From: DASYAN01 sp036501345
GTDB lineage: Bacteria; Chloroflexota; Ktedonobacteria; Ktedonobacterales; Ktedonobacteraceae
DNA length: 28,845 nt
NCBI GenBank assembly: GCA_036501345.1
Contig: DASYAN010000590.1
Coordinates: 1 to 28,845 of the forward strand
Direction of reading: 5' to 3'
In this document: in pieces, positions 1 to 7,273 of the stretch
Layout of the letters: each line of letters begins with the position of its first letter
Numbering within the stretch: the first letter of the stretch is position 1
The notes under the pieces: model-generated
Database searches by the model: none
What the model was told of the DNA's origin: nothing
Seen by the model: only the letters and a program-made list of their open reading frames with translations
Position numbers and translations under genes: made by a program

Positions 1-1
1 C

Positions 2-1369
2 AGCGGCGTAGGAAAAACAACGATTGCTACAGGACTGATGGCGGCCTTGGCTGCACAGGGTCTACGTGTACAGGGGTATAAGGTCGGGCCAGACTACATT
101 GATCCTACCTATCATCGGGCCGCTACAGGACGGGCCTCATACAATCTGGATACTTGGCTGAGTAGCCCAGCACTGGTGCGTCAGCGTTTCGAGGCTGGCA
201 TGCGCGATGCAGACATTGCGATCATCGAGGGTGTCATGGGCTTATTTGATGGGCGCAAGCAGACGCTTGGTATTGCCAGTACTGCCGAGGTCGCCAAGTT
301 ACTCAATGCTCCTGTACTCCTCGTTCTAGATGCATCACATATGGGACAAAGTGCAGCTGCAATCGTGTACGGCTTCCAGCATCTAGACCCTCATATCAAC
401 ATCGCTGGAGTGATTGTCAATAAAGTTGCTAGTGCCGACCATGAGGCGACAATAAGACTAACCATCGCCGAGTGGACAGGCGTACCCGTGCTGGGCGTCC
501 TGAGACGTGATGCCTCGCTCACCTTACCTCCTCGTCACCTGGGATTGATACCCATCGCTGAGACATCAGTTGATGTGCAGGAGTTGGGCACTGTTCTCAA
601 GTGCTCTGTGGACCTTGATGGCATCGTACACCTTGCACGTACGGCAAGTTTGCCGCCATTACTCCCTTCAGATGCCAGCAAAGACGAGACGACCGTTGCT
701 GTATCTTGCGGTGATATCCCATCTGTACGAGTAGGGCTTGCCTTAGATAATGCCTTTGCTTTCTATTACCCTGAAACACTAGAAGCATTTGCCAAACTAG
801 GCGTTGAAGTTGTTCCGTTTAGTCCGCTGGCGGACAGAGAACTGCCGAACGATCTTGATATGCTCTATTTTGGAGGCGGCTTTCCTGAAGTTTTTGCAGC
901 CCAACTGGCCGATAATCATCTGATGCTTGCCAGCGTGCGCTCAGCAGCCCAACGGGGTATGCTCATCTACGCTGAATGCGGTGGCTACATGTATCTTGGT
1001 AAACAGTGCATTGATGCTGATCACACCAGTCATGACTTGGTGGGTATATTGCCCTATACATTTCAGATGGGAACCGAGCGAGCACAGCTTGGCTATCGAG
1101 AGATCACCTTATTGCGTGATACCATCATTGGTCGCGCAGGGACACGTCTGCGAGGTCATGAGTTTCACTGGTCGCACATCGTTGAACCCTTATTAGAGGA
1201 ACATGCACCCTATCAGGTTGAAGAGTCAAGCAAGGCACGGGAAGGCTACGCAACTGAGACCATTCTGGCCTCATATATACATATCCCACTGACCGCTAAC
1301 CCTCAAGCGATGGTGGAGCTGATAGGTCGGTGCCGTGCGAGGAATAGGGCACAAGGCCCAGGGAGATAA
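2..1369 (+). CDS. cobB: Cobyrinate (hydrogenobyrinate) a,c-diamide synthase, 5'-truncated by the window edge
   Basis: The enzyme amidates the a and c carboxylates of cobyrinate or hydrogenobyrinate, using ATP and glutamine, in cobalamin synthesis. The frame is already open at base 2 and begins with the tail of a P-loop (SGVGKTT), so only about ten N-terminal residues are missing. A dethiobiotin-synthetase-like N-terminal domain follows (GYKVGPDYIDPTYH, then EGVMGLFDG). The C-terminal class I amidotransferase domain has FGGGFPE and the nucleophile Cys in AECGGY (codon at 977-979), then GHEFHWSH. Length fits the 450-residue CobB/CbiA family. Whether the pathway is aerobic (CobB) or anaerobic (CbiA) cannot be told because no other cobalamin gene is visible. 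An internal ATG at 38 is not the real start. Confidence 0.95.
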   Translation, partial: SGVGKTTIATGLMAALAAQGLRVQGYKVGPDYIDPTYHRAATGRASYNLDTWLSSPALVRQRFEAGMRDADIAIIEGVMGLFDGRKQTLGIASTAEVAKLLNAPVLLVLDASHMGQSAAAIVYGFQHLDPHINIAGVIVNKVASADHEATIRLTIAEWTGVPVLGVLRRDASLTLPPRHLGLIPIAETSVDVQELGTVLKCSVDLDGIVHLARTASLPPLLPSDASKDETTVAVSCGDIPSVRVGLALDNAFAFYYPETLEAFAKLGVEVVPFSPLADRELPNDLDMLYFGGGFPEVFAAQLADNHLMLASVRSAAQRGMLIYAECGGYMYLGKQCIDADHTSHDLVGILPYTFQMGTERAQLGYREITLLRDTIIGRAGTRLRGHEFHWSHIVEPLLEEHAPYQVEESSKAREGYATETILASYIHIPLTANPQAMVELIGRCRARNRAQGPGR

Positions 1370-1440
1370 CCAGCTTTGCGTGGGAGATCTATGCGGCTTG
1401 ATAGCGCCGTACATCTACTTGTTGGGGTTTTTGGGTTTAT

Positions 1441-1471
1441 TTGACTTGCTAATTCGTAACTTATATGTTAC
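1441..1471 (+). promoter_or_regulatory. Promoter and palindromic operator of the first higBA pair
   Basis: A -35 box TTGACT (1441-1446) and a -10 box TATGTT (1464-1469) are separated by 17 bases. The inverted repeat GTAAC-N6-GTTAC (1456-1471) covers the -10 box and is a likely operator for autorepression by the HTH antitoxin. Transcription should start near 1476, only about five bases before the toxin ATG at 1481, so the toxin message may be almost leaderless. Confidence 0.65.
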
Positions 1472-1480
1472 ATTCTAGGT

Positions 1481-1879
1481 ATGAGTTGGACGATAGATTA
1501 CTTTGAGCAAGATGATGGCATCCAGCCAGCTGAAGTGTTTGAAGATGAACTCCATAGCCTGAACAAGAAGATGTTAGGAAAACTTCTCTATATTCGAGAT
1601 CAGCTGAAACAGCAAGGTTTTCAACTGGCTGGAGGATATATAGAGAAGTGCCATAACTACCCAGGCTTATGGGAGATCAGGGTAATACATAATAACAAGC
1701 TTGCTCGTGAATTGTGTGGCTTTGATAGTGAACGTGTTGTGCTAGTCCATCGTTATGTCAAAAACGTGGGGCAACCAGCCTCTCAACAAGATCTCAAAAA
1801 AGCCTTTAGCTACTGGACTGAGTACTTAAGAGTTCGGCTAGTGAGTCCCGAACAGGAGGAAAATGATGAGTCGTTATGA
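1481..1879 (+). CDS. higB: HigB/RelE-superfamily toxin (phage Gp49-like family)
   Basis: This 132-residue protein matches the Gp49-like/HigB toxin family, known as mRNA interferases that cleave translated mRNA at the ribosome. Family features visible are the N-terminal strand, the LLYIRDQLKQQG helix, the GLWEIRV strand with a conserved Arg, and the VVLVHRYVK strand ahead of a C-terminal Lys-rich helix. It is first of a two-gene operon, the usual order for HigBA. It overlaps the antitoxin gene by 17 bases, which implies translational coupling. No clear ribosome binding site precedes the ATG and the predicted leader is about five bases. The family call is firm; activity is inferred. Confidence 0.85.
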   Translation: MSWTIDYFEQDDGIQPAEVFEDELHSLNKKMLGKLLYIRDQLKQQGFQLAGGYIEKCHNYPGLWEIRVIHNNKLARELCGFDSERVVLVHRYVKNVGQPASQQDLKKAFSYWTEYLRVRLVSPEQEENDESL

Positions 1880-2198
1880 GCAACGGAGACGCAAGTTCTT
1901 GCAGGACCCAGAGGTTGCAGAGGGATATCAAGAAATGGCAGCAGAATTTCAGTTCATACAAACCATTGAAGCAATACGCGCAAAATTGGGAGTAAGCAAA
2001 GAGCATCTTGCGAGCCAGATGGGAAAGAAGAGGGAGACTGTATCGCGACTACTCACTGCCCCAGATACCAATCCAACGCTTGAAACAGTGATAGAACTCC
2101 TCTCAGCCTTAGGGCTAACTGCTGATATTAGGTTTCGTCATGCAAAAGAAGGAGAACCACCTCTCCAAATTACAACAGAACCTGATCTTGCAATTTGA
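1863..2198 (+). CDS. higA: HigA-like XRE-family antitoxin
   Basis: This 111-residue protein has an XRE helix-turn-helix at about residues 38-62 (IRAKLGVSKEHLASQMGKKR then ETVSRLL), followed by a short C-terminal domain (TLETVIELLSALGL). HigA proteins bind and neutralise HigB and repress the shared promoter; the palindrome at 1456-1471 is the obvious site. A strong AGGAGGA (1854-1860) lies inside the toxin gene. Two adjacent ATGs occur at 1863 and 1866; the second has the better spacing. This RBS is much stronger than the toxin's, consistent with excess antitoxin. Confidence 0.85.
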   Translation: MMSRYEQRRRKFLQDPEVAEGYQEMAAEFQFIQTIEAIRAKLGVSKEHLASQMGKKRETVSRLLTAPDTNPTLETVIELLSALGLTADIRFRHAKEGEPPLQITTEPDLAI

Positions 2199-2417
2199 TG
2201 TCTATATGCCGCGTTCAGACGAATAAGACCGAACCGCTCTTCTTTCGCTTTTAGGCTTTTTGAAGTGTTCCTCAATCAATCGAAGGGCATTATCAAGTGA
2301 TTTGTTGCTGACCTGTTGAGATTGGCGAGTGTGTTGACTACTCTTATACAATGAGCTAGATTACCTTGCCATGTCTATGTAGGGATAGTGAGAGCCATGG
2401 CAATAACATGAGGAATA

Positions 2418-2657
2418 ATGCCAATGAAAAAGCCAATAAGCGTACAATTTAAGTTTTTGAAGGATCTAAGTTTCCTAACCGAACCAACTGAGCCAAGAAT
2501 GGATATAGTGCAAACTATGCAAATTCCAGCTCAAGATCAGAAGAAGTTGAAGAAGCGAGTGAAAGTGCGAGAAATACCAACATTTACATCTCTTTTTATT
2601 CTTGCATGTGCTCTTGTATTATGCGGTTGTCTTTTTCTGTTAATCGTTTTGCATTAA
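2418..2657 (+). CDS. Small protein with one C-terminal transmembrane helix, function unknown
   Basis: A 79-residue reading frame preceded by AGGA about six bases before the ATG. The first 55 residues are charged, with a basic KKLKKRVKVRE stretch, followed by one hydrophobic segment (about residues 56-78, FILACALVLCGC then LFLLIVL) ending almost at the C-terminus. That layout resembles a tail-anchored membrane protein. I recognise no family. It stands alone between higA and the tRNA gene with no convincing promoter. The positive charge just before the membrane segment and the RBS support a real gene, but a chance ORF is not excluded. Confidence 0.45.
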   Translation: MPMKKPISVQFKFLKDLSFLTEPTEPRMDIVQTMQIPAQDQKKLKKRVKVREIPTFTSLFILACALVLCGCLFLLIVLH

Positions 2658-2779
2658 TGAAGAGAGCGTCATTGAGCAGACTGGGCTTTTCTTGCGTACC
2701 TAGTTGGCTAGCCTGACTACTAGTGAAACTTTTTTGTGGTCTTTGCGTTTCAAAGGTAGGTAGAGGTAGGGACATTATT

Positions 2780-2854
2780 TCCTCTGTAGCTCAGTGGCAG
2801 AGCGCGAGCGTGAACAGTTCGGCGTCGCTAGTTCGATTCTAGCCAGAGGAACCA
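2780..2854 (+). tRNA. tRNA gene, anticodon GAA by position (Phe-like) on a tRNA-Asn-like body
   Basis: A full cloverleaf can be drawn. The acceptor stem is TCCTCTG (2780-2786) with CAGAGGA (2844-2850), A73, and encoded CCA (2852-2854). The D arm is GCTC/GAGC. The anticodon stem is CGAGC/GTTCG with one G-U pair, and the T arm is GCTAG/CTAGC with loop TTCGATT. The seven-base anticodon loop (2810-2816) reads GTGAACA, which puts GAA at positions 34-36, with U33 but an unusual G32 and C37. The acceptor sequence is typical of bacterial tRNA-Asn rather than tRNA-Phe. It may be a divergent or decaying tRNA; the amino acid identity is uncertain. Confidence 0.7.
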
Positions 2855-2869
2855 AAGCAAATTTGGTAT

Positions 2870-4816
2870 CTACACAGTACCAGTAGGCTGATAGACGACA
2901 TAGCCATCGAATTCATAGCGCCGATACTTCCCCGGACCAGCTTGCGCAACCTTCCGTTCAACTGCTGGTAAATCCCGATAATTCAAAGGTAGCATGGCAG
3001 TATCTAAGGGTAATACATAGGCAGCATGTGGATCGGCCTTGACTGTATTGAAGTAATCCGGTATACGATTATCCCAGGGCTGTAGATTACTCTCAAGTAT
3101 GGCGCAGCTAACCTGCCCGTGGCTGGCAAAGATCAGATTATAGCAGGTCCAATACTCAGTATAGAAATGAGTGACTCCAATACGCGCAAGATTATCAATC
3201 AGATCTTGACGTTGCTGGTCAGCGGCTCGGGCTGCTGGAACTTCGCTAAAAGCATTTATCGTCCCAGTGAGAAGAAGCAACCAGACAAGTATCAGCAAAC
3301 CGCGACCAGCATAGACCTTGATACGCTCGAAAGTCTGCCTAGGCCGAAGCTGGACGGCAACATTCCACAAAGGGAAAATAAGCGCCGGAGTAGCAATTAA
3401 TAGGCTCACCAGATAGCGAGCGTGGAAGCCCGGCTGATCTACCGGAGCCGAACTCAGTGTGTAAGCACAGATTGCCAGTATCGCGGCACCAAGCAATAAC
3501 AGGCGAGCAATATAGCGAACTAATAGTTGATGAGCAAAAGAAGATACGGACGCGATACCCGGGCACACGGTAAATTGGGTCCCTACGCATTCAGGCGCCA
3601 ATGTGCTAGATGCAAGACCCGATTTATCAGGCGAAGAGGTAGGGACCCGATTATGTTCTTTGACTTTTTGATCCGGCAATTCATTGCCCGAATGTAGGGG
3701 CCCAATTCCATTGCGCCCGTGGTGGGGTGGGGCTTGCTGGATTAATTTGTCAACTACCATTATCGCATCCGTAGTGTGGTGTTGGTTTAATGGCTTGCCC
3801 TGAAATCGGATGTACCACAGAGCACGCAAAGTAACCCCTAAGGCACAAGCCAGAAGGAGAAGGTAGCCGCCTCCCCAACTTGCATGAATAAGTGTACATT
3901 GCAGAGAATGGGGAGCATTATCACCTAGAAAGCGCAGCTCGATGACGGGACAAAAAGGATTACCTGTTGCTGTCGGAATACTCACCTGGACTGTTGAGAT
4001 GATATTGTGTAGAATCCCTGGCAACGTTTGTGGTGCAACGGTATTTCCTCCATGCACTAAGCCTGTAAACACCTTCCATGGGCTTAATTTTAGTGCAAGA
4101 TCATAGCTGATCAAGGGAGTGATACCAATGATCATGCAGGATAGTACGATCAGCCAACCCCATACAAGCAATTCGCGCCAACAGAACAGTAGCAGCAAGA
4201 GACCCGCCATAGCCAGAAACGGCAGCACAACCATATCACTCCAGATGCCAAGACCGACTGCCAAACCCCAGACCGCATAAGCAATGAGACGCCGCACCTT
4301 CACGCCAAGCGATGTATGCCGTTGATATGTACTTGCGAGCCATGCCGCGAGCAGGAAAGCCAGCGAGCCAAAAAAAAGCGTTTGCGAGGAGCCACCTGTC
4401 GCTATCATCTGCCGCGTCAGCATAGGAATTGAGCCGACGCTGAGCATAAGTAACGTCACAAGGCCCAGTGGTTTCGAAAAGAGCAGACGTGCTAACAGAT
4501 ACATACAAATCAAGAAAAGGGTCACCAGCAAAATGACGCCCAGCCGTAACGCGAAGAGGGAAGGGCCCCCAAAAAGATGAAAGAAACCAGCTCCTAGATA
4601 TGCTTCTATGGTGCCCATATAATTCTGACCATAGAACATCACAGGATGCGCTCCATGATAAGCGATATTCACAGCCATAATAGCCATGACACCTTCATCA
4701 CTATTCGTAGGAGGCCAGCCCAGAGCAGCCAGAAAAATACGCAGACTAGCAGCAAATATGAGTATTATAGCAGCAATACGATCATATGTATCTATTTTTT
4801 GCAATCTAAAAAGCAT
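2870..4816 (-). CDS. GT-C family membrane glycosyltransferase (PMT/ArnT-like)
   Basis: A 648-residue protein with about a dozen hydrophobic segments. An acidic pair (D40, E41 in NSDEG) lies in the first extracytoplasmic loop, where GT-C enzymes keep the catalytic Asp. This family moves a sugar from a polyprenyl-phosphate donor onto protein or lipid outside the membrane. A hydrophilic insert at about residues 340-410 (rich in His, Gln, Pro and Ser) separates two membrane blocks, and about 120 soluble residues follow the last helix. The start has an AGGA at good spacing, and a TATAAT-like box (4831-4836, minus strand) lies upstream. The gene converges on the tRNA. Substrate cannot be predicted. 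Confidence 0.75.
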   Translation of the reverse strand: MLFRLQKIDTYDRIAAIILIFAASLRIFLAALGWPPTNSDEGVMAIMAVNIAYHGAHPVMFYGQNYMGTIEAYLGAGFFHLFGGPSLFALRLGVILLVTLFLICMYLLARLLFSKPLGLVTLLMLSVGSIPMLTRQMIATGGSSQTLFFGSLAFLLAAWLASTYQRHTSLGVKVRRLIAYAVWGLAVGLGIWSDMVVLPFLAMAGLLLLLFCWRELLVWGWLIVLSCMIIGITPLISYDLALKLSPWKVFTGLVHGGNTVAPQTLPGILHNIISTVQVSIPTATGNPFCPVIELRFLGDNAPHSLQCTLIHASWGGGYLLLLACALGVTLRALWYIRFQGKPLNQHHTTDAIMVVDKLIQQAPPHHGRNGIGPLHSGNELPDQKVKEHNRVPTSSPDKSGLASSTLAPECVGTQFTVCPGIASVSSFAHQLLVRYIARLLLLGAAILAICAYTLSSAPVDQPGFHARYLVSLLIATPALIFPLWNVAVQLRPRQTFERIKVYAGRGLLILVWLLLLTGTINAFSEVPAARAADQQRQDLIDNLARIGVTHFYTEYWTCYNLIFASHGQVSCAILESNLQPWDNRIPDYFNTVKADPHAAYVLPLDTAMLPLNYRDLPAVERKVAQAGPGKYRRYEFDGYVVYQPTGTV

Positions 4817-4919
4817 ATCATCCTACAACAATTATACTGTTTTTCGTTTCCTAAATCCTCTGAAAGGATCAAAGGGAGGGAGGATAACTTTTTCATATAT
4901 CTCGTTCACTGGTTACGGA

Positions 4920-5237
4920 CTACAGTGACAAGGAGACGCCATGTCGATGACCAGGCTGGTTGATGACAAGAATAACCTCACGGTCTAGCTTTTTCAGAAA
5001 AGCTAGTAATTTCCCCTCGCTAAAGCGGCTAAAATGTCCGTTCATCAGATGCGATACTTCGGTTTGTTTTATACCGAGCAAATCAGCAATTTCACGTTGT
5101 TTCAGCTTGCGAGCTTGCAGGATTCTCAGTACTTCAACTCCTATTTGAGCGCGTGCAAAAAGCTCGTCGGCATCCTCTAAGCCAATATCATCAAAGATAT
5201 TGCCCGAACCTTCATAAAATTCGATTTCATCACTCAT
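4920..5237 (-). CDS. HigA-like XRE-family antitoxin of the second pair
   Basis: This 105-residue protein has an acidic N-terminus (about residues 1-30) and an XRE helix-turn-helix at about residues 40-75 (KLKQREIADLLGIKQTEVSH), followed by FLKKLDREV. This is the HTH_37/HigA form found with Gp49-like toxins. Its ATG overlaps the toxin stop (ATGA, 5234-5237), so the genes are translationally coupled with the toxin first. It probably represses the promoter upstream of the toxin through the palindrome at 5611-5620. It is not closely similar to the HigA at 1863-2198, so this is a separate acquisition rather than a local duplication. Confidence 0.85.
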   Translation of the reverse strand: MSDEIEFYEGSGNIFDDIGLEDADELFARAQIGVEVLRILQARKLKQREIADLLGIKQTEVSHLMNGHFSRFSEGKLLAFLKKLDREVILVINQPGHRHGVSLSL

Positions 5238-5593
5238 TTTTTGTTCTCCCTGCGTTGTGCTTCTTTTAGTCTGCTAACGATAAGGTCTATGTCCGATTGT
5301 GGGGTTTTGATACCAGATTTTGATTTCTTCTGGAAAATATGTAACACATAAACCTTGTCTGCGATTTTGACTGCATAAACTGTACGGTAGGTTTCTCCGT
5401 CAAATCTGGTGACTATCTCGAAGACACCGCTTGCAATCCCTCTGAGGGGTTTGGCGTCCTTTGGCATAAGGCCGCTCTGCACTAGAAACAACTCATGTCC
5501 GATGTCATCCTGTACTTCTTCGGGAAAACTTCGTAATACCCTAAGCGAGTCTCCTAGCCAACTTACAGGCTTCAGGTTGGGTTTCTCTTTCAT
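5234..5593 (-). CDS. HigB/Gp49-like toxin of the second pair
   Basis: A 119-residue RelE-superfamily toxin of the Gp49 type: FPEEVQDDIGHEL helix, then AKPLRGIASGVFEIV, YRTVYAVKI, and VYVLHIFQKKSKSG before a C-terminal helix. The KPL-to-VFEI and HIFQKKS blocks are hallmarks of the family, which acts on ribosome-bound mRNA. The frame is open 18 codons further upstream, but I chose the ATG at 5593. The upstream extension would lie inside a good promoter, and GGAAA sits correctly before this ATG. Confidence 0.87.
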   Translation of the reverse strand: MKEKPNLKPVSWLGDSLRVLRSFPEEVQDDIGHELFLVQSGLMPKDAKPLRGIASGVFEIVTRFDGETYRTVYAVKIADKVYVLHIFQKKSKSGIKTPQSDIDLIVSRLKEAQRRENKK

Positions 5594-5602
5594 CGTGTTT
5601 CC

Positions 5603-5631
5603 AGTATATAGGAAATTTCCAATAATTGCAA
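5603..5631 (-). promoter_or_regulatory. Promoter and operator of the second toxin-antitoxin pair
   Basis: On the minus strand a -35 TTGCAA (5626-5631) and a -10 TATACT (5603-5608) are exactly 17 bases apart. The perfect palindrome GGAAATTTCC (5611-5620) sits between them, as expected for an autorepressor operator. This placement also fixes the toxin start at 5593. Confidence 0.65.
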
Positions 5632-5734
5632 TAGCAAAACTCACCATTCGCGTAAGAGGATAGGCAAACAGTGGGAGTATAGTAATGGCTGGTACTTGCC
5701 ACTAGCAAACCCATACAATAAAATAGGGCCGTGA

Positions 5735-5740
5735 TATAAT
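5735..5740 (+). promoter_or_regulatory. Candidate -10 box for ffh
   Basis: A perfect TATAAT lies about 50 bases before the chosen ffh start. No acceptable -35 box is seen 16-18 bases upstream, so this is a partial promoter call only. Confidence 0.35.
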
Positions 5741-5792
5741 AAAGACCAAATTTGGCATGTTTTTATTTGGTGGAGAGAGGAAACTACACTCT

Positions 5793-7268
5793 ATGGCAAT
5801 GTTTGAGAACTTATCCAAGCGCCTGGAAGGCATTTTCAATGATCTAGGTGGTCACGGTAAACTTACTGAGGAAGATGTCAATACGGCTCTGCGTGAGGTA
5901 CGGCTTGCGCTGATTGAAGCTGATGTTAACCTGAAAGTGGCACGTCAATTTGCTGATCGTGTCAAGCAAAAAGCTATTGGCGCTGATGTGATGGGGAGCC
6001 TCTCTCCGGCACAGCAAGTGCTTTCGATTGTCAACGAGGAACTCATTGAGGTACTCGGGGGCACAGACGAGAGGAATAAGCTGGATCTGGGCGGAACTCC
6101 TCCCAATGTGATCATGCTCGTTGGCCTGCAAGGTTCCGGTAAAACTACCACGGCGGGCAAATTGGCGAATTACCTGCGTAAACAGGGTCAACGGCCTTTG
6201 TTAGTGGCTGCCGATATGTATCGTCCGGCTGCAGTTAACCAGCTCAAGACGCTGGGCAAACAATTGGGCATTCCGGTCTACTCCGAGCCCACGGGAGCTG
6301 ATCCAGTTGCGATTTGTGTCAACTCGCTGCCCTATGCTGTTGAGCAGGCGGCCACAGTTGTTATTCTTGACACCGCTGGTCGCCTCAATATCGACGAGCT
6401 CATGATGAACGAGGTCATCAACATTCGCAGTCGTGTCAATCCGTGCGAGGTACTGCTCGTCGCCGATGCCATGACTGGTCAGGAAGCGGTACGTGTCGCT
6501 GATGACTTTCATCAAGCTGTTTCACTGACTGGTATGATCCTGACGAAAATGGATGGTGATGCTAGAGGTGGCGCAGCGCTCTCCATTCGCTCTGTGACTG
6601 GCGTTCCGGTCAAATTCATGGGCACAGGCGAAAAGACCGACGCATTGGAACCCTTTTATCCAGATCGTTTGGCCTCGCGTATACTAGGAATGGGAGATGT
6701 AATTTCCCTGATCGAACGAGCTCAAGAAAACATTGATCAAGAAGAGGCATTAAAAGCTCAGGCCAAGTTACAACAAGGCAAGTTCGATCTAGAAGATTTT
6801 CTTTCAGCTATGCGCCAGATAAAACGCATGGGGCCAATGCGCCAGATTATGGAGATGCTGCCCGGCTTTAACAAACTGGCCTCGTCGCCAGAGATAGAAG
6901 AAGCTCTGGAGAGTGACCAGCTCAAGTATATCGAGGCTATTATTCTCTCGATGACTAAAGAAGAACGGCAAAATCCCGATATTATGAATGGAAGTCGGCG
7001 CAAACGTGTGGCCCGAGGAAGCGGGACCACAGTTCAGGAAGTCAATCAACTACTGGAACAGTTTGGCGAGATGCGTGGTATGATCCGCCAGATGAGTAGC
7101 GGCAAAGGTCCCTGGGCCAAGCTAGCTCGCCAGTACGCCGGAGAAGCTGGCATTCCTATGATGCCCGGCCTATCAACCCCAGCCAAAGCTGGCGGCGGCA
7201 AGAAGAAAGTCGGCAAGGCAGCGAGAAAAGAGAAACGCAAACATAAATCTAAAAGCGGAAAGAGGTGA
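5793..7268 (+). CDS. ffh: Signal recognition particle GTPase Ffh (SRP54)
   Basis: Ffh binds signal sequences of nascent membrane proteins and 4.5S RNA, and docks with FtsY to bring ribosomes to the membrane. From ATG 5793 the protein is 491 residues and starts MAMFENLSKRLEG, as the family does (ATG 5799 is also possible). The NG domain shows P-loop GLQGSGKTT (from residue 111), DTAGRL (from 193) and TKMDGDARGG (from 251). The methionine-rich M domain follows (RMGPMRQIMEML), with a very basic C-terminal tail. The frame is open up to 5757, but that ATG has no RBS and would add residues foreign to the family; GGAGAGAGG precedes 5793. The transpeptidase gene follows directly. Confidence 0.97.
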   Translation: MAMFENLSKRLEGIFNDLGGHGKLTEEDVNTALREVRLALIEADVNLKVARQFADRVKQKAIGADVMGSLSPAQQVLSIVNEELIEVLGGTDERNKLDLGGTPPNVIMLVGLQGSGKTTTAGKLANYLRKQGQRPLLVAADMYRPAAVNQLKTLGKQLGIPVYSEPTGADPVAICVNSLPYAVEQAATVVILDTAGRLNIDELMMNEVINIRSRVNPCEVLLVADAMTGQEAVRVADDFHQAVSLTGMILTKMDGDARGGAALSIRSVTGVPVKFMGTGEKTDALEPFYPDRLASRILGMGDVISLIERAQENIDQEEALKAQAKLQQGKFDLEDFLSAMRQIKRMGPMRQIMEMLPGFNKLASSPEIEEALESDQLKYIEAIILSMTKEERQNPDIMNGSRRKRVARGSGTTVQEVNQLLEQFGEMRGMIRQMSSGKGPWAKLARQYAGEAGIPMMPGLSTPAKAGGGKKKVGKAARKEKRKHKSKSGKR

Positions 7269-7273
7269 CGGCC

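Noticed and set aside
1370..1480. Possible cobalamin riboswitch near the cobalamin gene
   Set aside because: No B12-box-like element was seen, and the segment lies downstream of the gene, ahead of higB.
2690..2740. Hairpin-like sequence GGCTAGCC with ACTAGT-type palindromes before a T-run
   Set aside because: The arms are short, overlapping palindromes that do not build one stable stem next to the T-run, so no terminator is called.
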